Origin: Anaerotignum sp.
GTDB taxonomy: Bacteria; Bacillota; Clostridia; Lachnospirales; Anaerotignaceae
Length of the DNA: 64,000 nt
Reading direction: 5' to 3'
Assembly (NCBI GenBank): GCA_020024265.1
Contig: JAHHTW010000005.1
Coordinates: 26,365 to 90,364, forward strand
The position numbers were made by a program, and so were the translations under genes. Positions within the stretch are counted from its first letter, which is position 1, and each line of letters starts with the position of its first letter. Below, piece after piece: positions 32,568 through 41,212 of the stretch. The notes beneath the pieces were generated by a model. That model worked only from the letters and a program-made list of their open reading frames with translations, had not been told where the DNA came from and did no database searches.

Positions 32568-33227
32568 TTATTTCAAAATTTTGATTTCAAAGTCTGTTGC
32601 GCTTGCATATTTTGCAAGCAAATCCTGTGCAAGGGCAAGCAATTCCTCCAAACGCTCGCCACCATTGAATGTGTAGTATACAAGCAAAATTTCTTTTGTG
32701 TCATCAGTAATCATCGCACGTGTATTGTCGCTGGTAGGATTGCCGAAAGGTCCGTTGTCATCAAAGAGTGCAGGCAAAAATTCGATGTTTAATACATCTT
32801 TGCCAATTCCTTGGTAAGCTGTACCCTCTGGCGCACGCATCCAGGTAATCTGACCGTTTATATGAGCCAAATCATAAGTCCCCATAGAGTAGCCGGAGCA
32901 TATGGACAGGTAGTTGTTGATATCTACCACGTTGTTGATATCATATAATCCTCGTTCCTTTGCAATACGGCGGCACATTGCTTCCGCAGAGCAGCGATAG
33001 CGATTTGGATCTTTTCCCAATGCTTTGTACGCTTTACGGGTAGATTGTATATATTCTCTTTTGTTGGCGTGGGCAAGATCTACCTCAGAAAGCTCAGCGA
33101 TTTTTTCGTGGAACAGCTCCAATAATTGTGCATCATCCTTTCTGATTTGTACATTACATTGCAAAAGCCCCAAAACGGCATCAGGGCAACGCTCTTGGAT
33201 ACTTACATCTATACAAACAGAAATCAT
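32568..33227 (-). CDS. B3/B4 domain protein (free-standing tRNA-editing-like domain)
   Basis: 219 residues consisting of one B3/B4 domain as in the beta subunit of phenylalanyl-tRNA synthetase, where it hydrolyses mischarged tRNA. Visible landmarks are SVDLAHAN-like early helix SEVDLAHANKREYIQSTRKAYKALGKDPNRYRCSAEAMCRR and VVDINNYLSICSGYSMGTYDLAHINGQITW, with the hydrophobic core typical of the family. Stand-alone proteins of this type are common in Firmicutes and mostly uncharacterised. Position directly upstream of the T-box-controlled proS, whose product lacks an editing insertion, suggests a role in amino acid quality control; this is inference. AGGAGG lies before the start (minus strand, about 33236-33241). 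Confidence 0.75.
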   Translation of the reverse strand: MISVCIDVSIQERCPDAVLGLLQCNVQIRKDDAQLLELFHEKIAELSEVDLAHANKREYIQSTRKAYKALGKDPNRYRCSAEAMCRRIAKERGLYDINNVVDINNYLSICSGYSMGTYDLAHINGQITWMRAPEGTAYQGIGKDVLNIEFLPALFDDNGPFGNPTSDNTRAMITDDTKEILLVYYTFNGGERLEELLALAQDLLAKYASATDFEIKILK

Positions 33228-33448
33228 ACCAGAAATCCTCCTTTGTTTTAATAAAAATACATCAGTTCTATTGATTCATTGCTTGTGGAAGGACAGAAAC
33301 AAAATCCTTCTGCGTGGTTGTGGAAAATGCTTTCCACTGATTAAGATACCTTAAAATTTCAGCTTGTCAAGAAAAATAAAACCAATTCTTGAAATTTTTA
33401 CAAAAACCGAGTATGATGTTTATATGATTTTTGGAAGGAGAAAACAAT

Positions 33449-33856
33449 ATGGATGAATTGACAACGGTGATTTCAAGCGTAGAATATTATGGGTATCTGA
33501 AGAATATTCCGTCAGACCGTGTATTTCTGGCGTTTGATAAAAATGGACTTGTAAAAATGATATTGGAAAGCAGAAAAAACTTTCCGCAAATGGGCGTAGA
33601 ATTTTATGCAGGTATGGTAGATGGCATGATTTTTCTGGAAAGCGATGCAGAGGATAAAATGTATACACACTATCAGGAAAGAACAGAATTGTTAAAAGAT
33701 GTGGTAGCCCGTATAGCCAAAAAGCATCATATGGATGCAGAGGAGGCTTGTCGCCTGTACTACAGCTCACAAATTGCCAAAAAGGTATCTGAGGATTGCA
33801 CGGGATTTTACAAGAAATCCGCGGATGAAATTTATGAAGCGTTTGAGAAAGAATAA
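33449..33856 (+). CDS. Hypothetical protein, small Firmicutes family
   Basis: 135 residues. GGAAGGAG lies seven bases before ATG 33449; the frame has a TTG further upstream that is not needed. The C-terminal part, KKHHMDAEEACRLYYSSQIAKKVSEDCTGFYKKSADEIYEAF, resembles a short helical module seen in many uncharacterised Firmicutes proteins (DUF3791-like arrangement: a Leu/Tyr-Ser helix, Thr-Gly-x-Tyr turn and final Tyr helix). The N-terminal half (VISSVEYYGYLKNIPSDRVFLAFDKNGLVKMILESRKNFPQMG) is unique. No function can be given. It forms a single-gene unit with its own terminator. Confidence 0.7.
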   Translation: MDELTTVISSVEYYGYLKNIPSDRVFLAFDKNGLVKMILESRKNFPQMGVEFYAGMVDGMIFLESDAEDKMYTHYQERTELLKDVVARIAKKHHMDAEEACRLYYSSQIAKKVSEDCTGFYKKSADEIYEAFEKE

Positions 33857-33861
33857 AGAAT

Positions 33862-33890
33862 AAAAAAGCAGGATTTTTCCTGCTTTTTTT
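33862..33890 (+). terminator. Terminator of the small hypothetical gene
   Basis: AAAAAAGCAGGA (33862-33873), loop TTTT, TCCTGCTTTTTT (33878-33889). Typical Rho-independent signal six bases after the stop codon. Confidence 0.9.
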
Positions 33891-33901
33891 ATAATATGCA
33901 A

Positions 33902-33931
33902 TAAAAAAGCTGCTGTATGTAACAGCAGCTT
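33902..33931 (-). terminator. Terminator of the tRNA-Pro transcript
   Basis: On the minus strand AAGCTGCTGT (33922-33931) pairs with 33907-33916, followed by TTTTTT. It starts four bases after the tRNA 3' end. Confidence 0.88.
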
Positions 33932-33934
33932 CAG

Positions 33935-34008
33935 TCGGCGTGACAGGATTTGAACCTGCGACTTCTACGTCCCGAACGTAGCGCTCTACCAAACTGAGCC
34001 ACACGCCG
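33935..34008 (-). tRNA. tRNA-Pro (anticodon CGG)
   Basis: 74 bases on the minus strand fold into a complete cloverleaf: acceptor CGGCGTG paired with CACGCCG, anticodon stem CTACG/CGTAG around the loop TTCGGGA (anticodon CGG, reads CCG), T arm GCAGG-TTCAAAT-CCTGT, discriminator A. CCA is not encoded. Confidence 0.95.
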
Positions 34009-34181
34009 TGGATAACAGATATATTTTCCATCATTTTATATAAATTGTCAAGAGCGAAAATGTATTTTTTTTCAAACAATAAATTTTGTCGATGGCTTTT
34101 GGCAATACAGAGGAAATTTCTATGGATTTTCTGCCTGAATTATGGTATACTGTCAAGAATTATATGGTTGGAGGTGAGCGA

Positions 34182-34682
34182 ATGGATACTTTTGAGAAGT
34201 TGTATACCGTATATAACGACCGAATGTATGCGTTTTTATATCGTATGTGCGCAGATCGCTCACTGGCAGAGGATTTGACACAAGAAACTTTTTTGCAGGC
34301 ATATCAGTCCTTTCATCAATTTCGTGGAGAATGCGCTGTTTTCACATGGCTTGCTTCTATCGGAAAGCATGTATATTTCAAACATCTCAGGCGCAACAAG
34401 CACCATCTGTTTTCTGCAAAGGACAACATTGATATGTACGCCGTGCAAACAGAAGATCCCGCAGAGTATATGCAAAAGCAATATATGCAGGCAGCAGTAC
34501 GTCGTGTGATTGGGCAGCTACCGAAAAAATATCAGGACGTTGTATTGCTGCGTACATATGCACAGCTGCCGTTTTCGGAAATCGCAATATCCTTAAAAAT
34601 CAGCGAAAATTCTGCAAAGGTGATTTTTTTTCGTGCAAAAAAGAAAATGATGGAGGTGTTACAAAATGAGCTTGCATTGTGA
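34182..34682 (+). CDS. ECF-type RNA polymerase sigma factor
   Basis: 166 residues. Region 2 is visible in MYAFLYRMCADRSLAEDLTQETFLQAYQSFHQFRG with the -10 recognition helix after it. Region 4 is LPKKYQDVVLLRTYAQLPFSEIAISLKISENSAKVIFFRAKKKM. No region 1 or 3, so it is an extracytoplasmic-function sigma. GGAGGTG precedes ATG 34182; longer in-frame Mets upstream lack an RBS. The next gene overlaps its end by 17 bases and encodes a membrane protein with a zinc-type anti-sigma motif, so the two form a signal-responsive pair. Target promoters are not identifiable here. Confidence 0.88.
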   Translation: MDTFEKLYTVYNDRMYAFLYRMCADRSLAEDLTQETFLQAYQSFHQFRGECAVFTWLASIGKHVYFKHLRRNKHHLFSAKDNIDMYAVQTEDPAEYMQKQYMQAAVRRVIGQLPKKYQDVVLLRTYAQLPFSEIAISLKISENSAKVIFFRAKKKMMEVLQNELAL

Positions 34683-34995
34683 TATTGTAAGGGATTTGAT
34701 TGCGTTATACCATGATGGTTTGGCTAGTCCTGCAACAAAAAAAGCGGTTGCGGCACATTTGCAGCACTGTTGTAAGTGTCGTATGGAATACAAGCAGTAT
34801 CGGAATCTGTGCACAGATATAACGCAGCTGCACACTGCTCCATCAGAACAGTATACAGCTGGGGATTTTCCGTTGCTTGCTGCACGCATACGAAAAAAAA
34901 GAATATGGACAATGGCTGGAATGATGACGTATGTCTGTCTTTCCTGCTTTGTATGGATTTTGATTTTCTGGAAAGTGTGGTATCAGAAAAAATAG
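34666..34995 (+). CDS. Anti-sigma factor with zinc-finger (ZAS) motif
   Basis: 109 residues. The motif H-x3-C-x2-C (HLQHCCKC) with an upstream His/Cys (LHCDIVRDLIALYHDGL) is the zinc-binding anti-sigma domain that sequesters the ECF factor. A single membrane helix near the C-terminus (MMTYVCLSCFVWILIFWKVW) leaves almost no outside domain, so the signal may come through the membrane, a partner or redox change at the Cys residues. The start overlaps the sigma gene by 17 bases with GGAGGTG upstream, indicating coupled translation. No regulated genes are attached to the pair. Confidence 0.82.
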   Translation: MSLHCDIVRDLIALYHDGLASPATKKAVAAHLQHCCKCRMEYKQYRNLCTDITQLHTAPSEQYTAGDFPLLAARIRKKRIWTMAGMMTYVCLSCFVWILIFWKVWYQKK

Positions 34996-35165
34996 TCATG
35001 CCTTTTGGGAAGCAAAGGGTATTTATCCATACTCAAAACAAAAGAATGAACATATCCTCCCTAAAAACGGATGAAAAAAATTTTGTTTTGTGTGTAACCT
35101 TTTTGGCAAAATAGGGACTAAATAACGAAAACACAAAAGATTGTGTATTGTAGGAGGAAGAAAAA

Positions 35166-36119
35166 ATGAGTTTTTCAATACTCGGAACAGGTATGTATGT
35201 ACCACCGAAGATTGTCACAAATGACGATATCGCAAAGCTGGTGGATACCAATGATGAATGGATCAGACAGCGTGTTGGTGTCAGACAACGCCATATCAGT
35301 ACCAATGAAACAGCAGCAGACATGGGGGCAAAAGCTGCATTGGCAGCGCTGGAAAACAGCGGTGTGAAAAAAGAGGAAATCGATTTGATTTTAGCTGCAA
35401 GTGTGAGTGGAGAGTCTATCTCACCCTCGGTTTCTTGTATGATACAGAATATTCTGGGTGTCAAATGTATGACGATGGATATCAATGCAGCCTGTTCTGC
35501 ATTTGTATTCATGCTAGATACCGCAGCAGGTTTCTTTGCTAGAAAAAGAGTAAAGAAAGTGCTTGTGATCGGTGCAGAACGTCTGAGCCGTATTGTAGAT
35601 TGGGAAGACCGCAATACCTGTGTTATTTTTGGGGATGGTGCAGGGGCGCTGGTGCTTGGCGAAGGCGATGATTATCTGGAATCCGTATTTCATGTAAAGG
35701 GCGGAGATGATGTCATTGATATTCCGCAGTTGATTGGAAAATCCCCCTTTTTTGAATTGGAGCAAAAGAAGCCCTATATCCATATGCGGGGGCAGGATAC
35801 GTTCCGCTTCGCCGTCAAGGCAATTTGTAAAGACAGCAAATATGTCATCAAGCAATGTGGTATGCGTTTTGAAGATATCAAGTATATTGTACCACATCAG
35901 GCAAATCAAAGAATTATTGATTTTGCAAGTGAACTTTTGCATGTGCCAAAAGAGAAGTTTTATACAAACATTGATCGTATGGGCAATACTTCCTCTGCAA
36001 GCATTCCGATTGCACTGGATGAACTCAATCGAGCAGGGAAATTACAAAAGGGTGATTATGTATTGATGCCCGCATTTGGCGGCGGACTGGCAAGTGCAGC
36101 TTGCCTTGTAAGATGGTAA
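35166..36119 (+). CDS. fabH: 3-oxoacyl-ACP synthase III
   Basis: 317 residues. Starts fatty acid chains by condensing acetyl-CoA (or a branched primer) with malonyl-ACP. The triad is visible: Cys110 in NAACSAF, His in VPHQANQR and Asn in GNTSSAS. The C-terminal GGGLASAACLVRW closes the family signature. It is the first gene of an eleven-gene fatty acid operon running to accA. The RBS TAGGAGG is strong. No FapR- or FabT-type operator could be recognised upstream, though the leader TTGTTTTGTGTG...ATAGGGACTAAA is AT-rich and may carry the promoter. Confidence 0.95.
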   Translation: MSFSILGTGMYVPPKIVTNDDIAKLVDTNDEWIRQRVGVRQRHISTNETAADMGAKAALAALENSGVKKEEIDLILAASVSGESISPSVSCMIQNILGVKCMTMDINAACSAFVFMLDTAAGFFARKRVKKVLVIGAERLSRIVDWEDRNTCVIFGDGAGALVLGEGDDYLESVFHVKGGDDVIDIPQLIGKSPFFELEQKKPYIHMRGQDTFRFAVKAICKDSKYVIKQCGMRFEDIKYIVPHQANQRIIDFASELLHVPKEKFYTNIDRMGNTSSASIPIALDELNRAGKLQKGDYVLMPAFGGGLASAACLVRW

Positions 36120-36229
36120 TGAGCCGTTTGGCTTCATATACAAGCCTGCGATGCAGGCATTCGGGGACGAAAAAACGCCCCATAAAAAATGAAAATGATA
36201 CATTTATGATGAGAAAAGGAGAATGTAAA

Positions 36230-36454
36230 ATGGTATTTGAAAAAATTGCAAATTTGTTGGCAGAAAAATTAGAATGTGAAGTTTCTGAAATCACAATGGA
36301 AACCAAGTTTGGCGATCTGGGTATCGACTCTCTGGATGTTATGGAAATGCTGATGAGTTTGGAAGAAGAACTGGACATGGAAATTGAAATGGGCGACAAC
36401 AAAGTAGAAAGTGTTGCTGATCTGGTTCAGATGATTGAAAGCAAGCAGAACTAA
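36230..36454 (+). CDS. acpP: Acyl carrier protein
   Basis: 74 residues, acidic, with the phosphopantetheine serine in GIDSLD (Ser34). It carries the growing acyl chain as a thioester. AAAAGGAG is 9 bases before the ATG at 36230; the longer open frame from 36101 is spurious. The 110 bases between fabH and acpP contain small hairpins (GCCTGCGATGCAGGC and GGGGACGAAAAAACGCCCC) that may adjust expression, since ACP is needed in excess over the enzymes. Confidence 0.95.
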   Translation: MVFEKIANLLAEKLECEVSEITMETKFGDLGIDSLDVMEMLMSLEEELDMEIEMGDNKVESVADLVQMIESKQN

Positions 36455-36472
36455 TTGTTTGGAGGTAATAAA

Positions 36473-37423
36473 ATGATTGTTTCACCGATTTGCTCTATGA
36501 TAGGCATTGAATACCCTATTTTTCAGGGAGGGATGGCCTGGATTGCGGATGGAAAGCTGGCGGCTGCCGTTTCCAATGGCGGTGGCTTGGGCATCATTTC
36601 CGCAATGAATGCAGGCGGAGATTATTTGCGTGAACAGATTCGTATTGCCAGAGAACTGACAGACAAGCCCTTTGGTGTAAATATTATGCTGATGAGTCCC
36701 CATGTAGATGAAGTGGCGCAAATTGTTGCCGAAGAAAAAGTGGCAGTAGTCACAACAGGCGCAGGTATGCCAAAAAAATATATGGGAATGTGGAAAGAAG
36801 CCGGTATCATCGTGATTCCAGTTGTCGCATCTGTTGCAGCAGCAAAGATGATGGAAAAGTCCGGTGCGGATGCAGTCATTGCAGAAGGTGGCGAATCTGG
36901 CGGGCATATCGGGGACATGACAACAATGCCTTTGGTGCCGCAGGTATGCGATGCAGTGAAAATCCCTGTATTGGCAGCTGGTGGCATTGGCGATGGTCGT
37001 GGCATGGCAGCAGCATTCATGCTGGGCGCTGTTGGCGTACAGATGGGTACACGTTTCCTGCTTGCACAAGAATGTGGCGTACATCCCAATTATAAGGCGA
37101 TGATCCTCAAGGCAACCGATATTTCTACAGTGATCACTGGCAAGCGTTTTGGTGGTAACACATGTCGTTGCCTGAAAAATCAGTTTAGCCGTGACTTTTT
37201 GAAAGTGGAGTATGCACCCGAAACAACTGCTGAGGACGTAGCGGAGCTGGGCGTAGGCGCACTGCGTAAAGCAGCTGTAGAAGGTGATACAAAAGGTGGC
37301 TGCTTCTTAGCTGGCCAGATTTCCGGTATGGTAAAGGCAGAACAGCCGGCTGCGGAAATCATAAAAGAAATTGCGACAAAAGCCGATGAATTACTGAAAG
37401 GGGCTGCAAAATGGGTAAAATAG
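36473..37423 (+). CDS. fabK: Enoyl-ACP reductase II (FMN-dependent)
   Basis: 316 residues of the nitronate monooxygenase/FabK family. It carries out the last reduction of each elongation cycle with FMN and NAD(P)H. PIFQGGMAWIADGKLAAAVSNGGGLGII is the N-terminal signature, and EGGESGGHIGD plus LAAGGIGDGRG form the FMN phosphate site. GGAGGT precedes ATG 36473; the TTG at 36455 only lengthens the frame. No fabI is present in the window. FabK is insensitive to triclosan, so the organism may be too, if this is its only enoyl reductase. Confidence 0.93.
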   Translation: MIVSPICSMIGIEYPIFQGGMAWIADGKLAAAVSNGGGLGIISAMNAGGDYLREQIRIARELTDKPFGVNIMLMSPHVDEVAQIVAEEKVAVVTTGAGMPKKYMGMWKEAGIIVIPVVASVAAAKMMEKSGADAVIAEGGESGGHIGDMTTMPLVPQVCDAVKIPVLAAGGIGDGRGMAAAFMLGAVGVQMGTRFLLAQECGVHPNYKAMILKATDISTVITGKRFGGNTCRCLKNQFSRDFLKVEYAPETTAEDVAELGVGALRKAAVEGDTKGGCFLAGQISGMVKAEQPAAEIIKEIATKADELLKGAAKWVK

Positions 37424-38322
37424 CCTTTGTGTTTTCAGGGCAAGGTGCGCAAAAGGCCGGTATGGGCAAAGATTTTTACGATCATAATGACAGTATACGT
37501 GAAATGTTTGCAGGGGCGGAGAAACTTCGCCCCGGCACTTTGCAGCAGTGCTTTGAAGGAACCGCAGAAGAATTGAAAAATACAGAAAATACACAGCCAT
37601 GCTTGTATCTGACAGATTTGGCAGCAGCTATGGCACTGAAGCAGGCAGGCATCATACCGGATGCCGTGGCTGGCTTTTCGTTGGGAGAAATTCCAGCACT
37701 TGCGTTTGCTGGCGCATACAGCGCAATGGATGGCTTTTCTTTGGCATGTGCCAGAGGGTTGGCTATGGGAAAGGCGAATGCAAAAAATCCCGCTGCTATG
37801 GTAGCGGTTATGAAGATGGAAAACAGTAAGGTAGAGGAACTTGCAGAAAAATACCCAAATGTGTATCCGGTAAATTACAATGGACCGGGACAGCTGGTTG
37901 TTGCAGGAAAAAAAGACGAACTAGATTCTTTTGGTAAGGATGTGAAGGAAGCGGGGGGCAGATGTATGCCTGTAGCAGTTGGCGGTGGCTTCCATTCTCC
38001 TTTTATGGACGAGGCATCCGAGGAATTTGCGGCTGCGTTGCAGAAAATTTCAGTGCATAAGCCGGAAATGACGGTATATTCTAACTATACCACAAAGCCG
38101 TATACAGAAGACGTACGTACTTTGATGGAAAAACAAATAAACCATTCCTTGCGTTGGCAGGAAAGCATCGAAAATATGGCGGCAGATGGCTTCGATACAT
38201 TTATTGAAGTAGGCATAGGCACTACTTTACAAAAGCTCATACGCAGAATTTTGCCAGAAAGCAAGACTTATGCGGTATCCAATATGGAAGAAGCATGCCG
38301 GATAGCAGAGGAGGTACGCTAA
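37411..38322 (+). CDS. fabD: Malonyl-CoA:ACP transacylase
   Basis: 303 residues. Loads malonyl units onto ACP. The start FVFSGQGAQ, the nucleophile Ser90 in GFSLGE, the Arg-containing CARGLAMG and the His in GGGFHSPFM are all present. It overlaps the end of fabK by 13 bases with AAAGGGG as RBS, consistent with coupled translation. It is followed two bases later by fabG. Confidence 0.95.
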   Translation: MGKIAFVFSGQGAQKAGMGKDFYDHNDSIREMFAGAEKLRPGTLQQCFEGTAEELKNTENTQPCLYLTDLAAAMALKQAGIIPDAVAGFSLGEIPALAFAGAYSAMDGFSLACARGLAMGKANAKNPAAMVAVMKMENSKVEELAEKYPNVYPVNYNGPGQLVVAGKKDELDSFGKDVKEAGGRCMPVAVGGGFHSPFMDEASEEFAAALQKISVHKPEMTVYSNYTTKPYTEDVRTLMEKQINHSLRWQESIENMAADGFDTFIEVGIGTTLQKLIRRILPESKTYAVSNMEEACRIAEEVR

Positions 38323-38323
38323 A

Positions 38324-39058
38324 ATGTTAAAAGGAAAAACAGCCGTTGTTACAGGTGGTTCCCGTGGGATTGGTGCTGCAATCTGCAAACTATTTGCTCA
38401 AAATGGCGCCAATATTGCACTGCTCTATGCAGGCAATACACAAAAAGCGGAAGAAACAAAAGCAGATCTTTTGAATATGGGGATCAAAGCAGAAGCGTAC
38501 CAGTGCAATGTATCAGATGCAGAGCAGGTAGCAGCTGTATGTAAACAAATCATCAAAGATTTTGGTGGAGCTGATATTCTGGTAAACAACGCAGGTATCA
38601 CTAAGGACAAATTGGTACCCATGATGAAAATCCCCGATTTTGACAGTGTTGTGGATACAAATCTGAAGGGTGCTTTTTATATGATCAAACAGCTTTATCC
38701 TGTATTCATGAAACAGAAAAGTGGCAAGATTATCAACATCAGCTCTGTATCTGGTCTGATGGGCAATCCCGGACAGGCAAACTATTCTGCATCCAAGGCA
38801 GGTTTGATTGGTCTGACAAAATCTGTTGCAAAAGAGCTGGCAAGCCGCAATGTATGCTGCAATGCCATTGCTCCCGGTTTTGTTGCAACAGATATGACAG
38901 AAAATCTATCTGAGAACAATGCATTGGTGGATGCGATTCCCATGAAACGTTTTGCACAGCCAGAAGACATTGCAAAATTGGCACTGTTTTTGGCAAGTGA
39001 CCAATCTGATTATATTACAGGTGAAGTCATTCGCATTGACGGCGGTCTCGCCATGTAG
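38324..39058 (+). CDS. fabG: 3-oxoacyl-ACP reductase
   Basis: 244 residues of the short-chain dehydrogenase family. NADP site GGSRGIGAAI near residue 12, NNAGI, catalytic Ser in ISSVSG and YSASKAG (Tyr, Lys), and C-terminal GEVIRIDGGLAM. It reduces 3-oxoacyl-ACP to the 3-hydroxy form. The start is one base after the fabD stop; the RBS GAGGAGG lies within fabD. Confidence 0.95.
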   Translation: MLKGKTAVVTGGSRGIGAAICKLFAQNGANIALLYAGNTQKAEETKADLLNMGIKAEAYQCNVSDAEQVAAVCKQIIKDFGGADILVNNAGITKDKLVPMMKIPDFDSVVDTNLKGAFYMIKQLYPVFMKQKSGKIINISSVSGLMGNPGQANYSASKAGLIGLTKSVAKELASRNVCCNAIAPGFVATDMTENLSENNALVDAIPMKRFAQPEDIAKLALFLASDQSDYITGEVIRIDGGLAM

Positions 39059-39068
39059 GAGGTTTAGG

Positions 39069-40310
39069 ATGAAAAGAGTAGTAGTAACAGGAATTGGTGC
39101 TGTAACCCCAATCGGTAATACTGCACCAGATTTTTGGGAAAGCTTAAAAAATGGAAAAAACGGCATCGGTACGATTTCCCGTTTCGATGTATCCGAATCA
39201 AAATATAAGCTGGCAGCTGAAGTAAAGGATTTCGATCCGCTATGCTGCATGGATAAACTCACTGCAAAGAAATTGGATCGTTTTACACAATTTGCGCTTG
39301 CATCTGCAACAGAAGCAATGGCAGACAGCGGTCTTGTGGTAGAAGAGAATATCGCACCAGAAGAAATGGCGGTGTACTATGGCAGTGGTATTGGTGGCTT
39401 TGAAACATTTGGAGATTCTTATCGTATGATGCTGGAAAAAGGTCCCAGACGAGTTTCTCCATTGTTTATTCCTAAAATGATCAGCAATATTGCAGCAGGC
39501 AATATCGCAATCAAGTTCAATGCGCAGGGTGCTTGTGTATCCATGACAACGGCATGTGCAACTGGTACTACCTGTATTGGCGAAGGATATCGTGCGGTAT
39601 TGCATGGCTATGCAACAGCAGCGATTTGTGGTGGCAGTGAGGCAGCAATTACACCATTGGCGGTGGCTGGCTTCGGCTCTTGCATGGCGCTCAGTGCTTC
39701 TGAAGATGTAAATACAGCTTCCTTGCCTTTTGACAAACGCAGAGGTGGTTTTGTTATGGGTGAAGGTGCAGGCGCTTTGATTTTGGAAGAATATGAACAT
39801 GCAAAGGCAAGAGGCGCTAAGATTTATGCAGAGGTGTGCGGTTATGGTTCCACTTGTGATGCGCATCATGTAACAGCGCCGGACGAAAGAGCAATCGCAA
39901 GTGCAAAAGCGATCAAGGATGCGATGGCAGATCTTGTAGACGTTCCGGCAGAAAAAATTTATATCAATGCACATGGTACCGGTACTGCACTGAATGATAC
40001 AACAGAAACATATGCGATTCGCAACGCATTGGGGGAAACAGATGCACAGAAAGTGCATATCAGCTCCACAAAGTCTATGACAGGTCATATGCTGGGTGCT
40101 GCTGGTGCAGTAGAAGCAATTGCAGCGATTTATGCAATGAATCACAGCTTGGTTCCGCCTACCATCAATCTCATGGAACAGGATGAAAAATGCGATTTGC
40201 ATTATACACCAAATGTAGCAGAAGCAGTAGAGCTGGATGCGGTGCTTTCCACATCTCTGGGCTTTGGTGGGCATAATGCCTGCATTGCATTCAAAAAGTA
40301 TAAAGGATGA
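39069..40310 (+). CDS. fabF: 3-oxoacyl-ACP synthase II
   Basis: 413 residues. Elongating condensing enzyme. The start KRVVVTGIGAVTPIG, the catalytic Cys163 in TTACATGT and the two histidines in NAHGTGT and TGHMLGAAG are visible. The start at 39069 follows GTAGGAGG, ten bases after fabG; the longer open frame begins inside fabG and is rejected. It shares its last bases with the frame of accB. Confidence 0.95.
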   Translation: MKRVVVTGIGAVTPIGNTAPDFWESLKNGKNGIGTISRFDVSESKYKLAAEVKDFDPLCCMDKLTAKKLDRFTQFALASATEAMADSGLVVEENIAPEEMAVYYGSGIGGFETFGDSYRMMLEKGPRRVSPLFIPKMISNIAAGNIAIKFNAQGACVSMTTACATGTTCIGEGYRAVLHGYATAAICGGSEAAITPLAVAGFGSCMALSASEDVNTASLPFDKRRGGFVMGEGAGALILEEYEHAKARGAKIYAEVCGYGSTCDAHHVTAPDERAIASAKAIKDAMADLVDVPAEKIYINAHGTGTALNDTTETYAIRNALGETDAQKVHISSTKSMTGHMLGAAGAVEAIAAIYAMNHSLVPPTINLMEQDEKCDLHYTPNVAEAVELDAVLSTSLGFGGHNACIAFKKYKG

Positions 40311-40315
40311 TCTCT

Positions 40316-40774
40316 ATGGATACAAAAACAATTGCCGAATTGGCAAATATCGTAAAACAAACTGGACTGACGAAATTGGAAATACAAGAAGCCGATACAC
40401 GGATTGTACTGGAAGCTGCACCGGCGGTGGCTGTTGCACCACCGGTTGCCGTTGCTCCAATCACGGAATCGGAAAGTGCAAAAGATACATCTGAAGAAGT
40501 ATCTGCACCAAGCGCAGGTATGCATCTGGATGATATTTATGAACAGAAAACACCTTTGGTTGGTACAGTATATTTGGCACCACAGGTAGATGCAGCACCT
40601 TTTGTACAGGTGGGTGACCATATAGCAGCAGGTGATACTGTCTGCATTGTGGAATCCATGAAAATGTTTAATGAAATCGCAGCAGAATGTAGCGGTACCA
40701 TAGAAGAGATCTGTGTATCCAATAGCCAGATTGTAGAATACGGTCAGGTTTTGGTACGCATCCGTGAGGATTGA
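40316..40774 (+). CDS. accB: Biotin carboxyl carrier protein of acetyl-CoA carboxylase
   Basis: 152 residues. N-terminal helix region, an Ala/Pro/Val-rich linker (AAPAVAVAPPVAVAP) and a C-terminal biotinyl domain with Lys116 in ESMKMFNE. ATG 40316 has AAAGGATGA well spaced; ATG 40307, overlapping the fabF stop as ATGA, would have the RBS too close but cannot be excluded. The typical thumb segment of BCCP is retained (GTVYLAPQVDAAPFVQVGD). Confidence 0.93.
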   Translation: MDTKTIAELANIVKQTGLTKLEIQEADTRIVLEAAPAVAVAPPVAVAPITESESAKDTSEEVSAPSAGMHLDDIYEQKTPLVGTVYLAPQVDAAPFVQVGDHIAAGDTVCIVESMKMFNEIAAECSGTIEEICVSNSQIVEYGQVLVRIRED

Positions 40775-40792
40775 TCGAAAGAAGGGAATTGA

Positions 40793-41206
40793 ATGAATCA
40801 GGAAGAATTGAAAAAAATATTGCCACATCGTGATAATATGCTGCTCATCGACGAGGCAGAACTGCGTGATGGTGTGGCATATGGTACAAAGACCATACAT
40901 CCGGATGAATTTTTCTTACAGGGGCATTTCCCCGGAAATCCGGTCGTTCCAGGTGTGATTCTCTGCGAAATTCTGGGGCAGTCTACCTGTGTACTGCTTT
41001 CTGAAAAAGCAGAGGGCGCTACACCATATTTCACAGGATTGGATAAGGTGCGTTTCAAAAATACCGTACATCCCGGCGATGTTTTGAAAACGGAATGTAC
41101 CATTATCAAACACAAAGGACCTTTTTATTGGGCAAGCGGAAAAGGCTTTGTGGACGGGAAATTATGTGTCAGTGCGGAATTTTCATTCGCATTGATGAAG
41201 GAGTAA
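40793..41206 (+). CDS. fabZ: 3-hydroxyacyl-ACP dehydratase
   Basis: 137 residues of the hot-dog fold. LPHRDNMLLID, the catalytic His in GHFPGNPVVPG and the Glu in ILCEILGQ are present. It dehydrates 3-hydroxyacyl-ACP to the enoyl form used by FabK. Placed between accB and accC, the common order in Clostridia. The RBS GAAGGG lies 7 bases upstream. Confidence 0.94.
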   Translation: MNQEELKKILPHRDNMLLIDEAELRDGVAYGTKTIHPDEFFLQGHFPGNPVVPGVILCEILGQSTCVLLSEKAEGATPYFTGLDKVRFKNTVHPGDVLKTECTIIKHKGPFYWASGKGFVDGKLCVSAEFSFALMKE

Positions 41207-41212
41207 GCAGAT

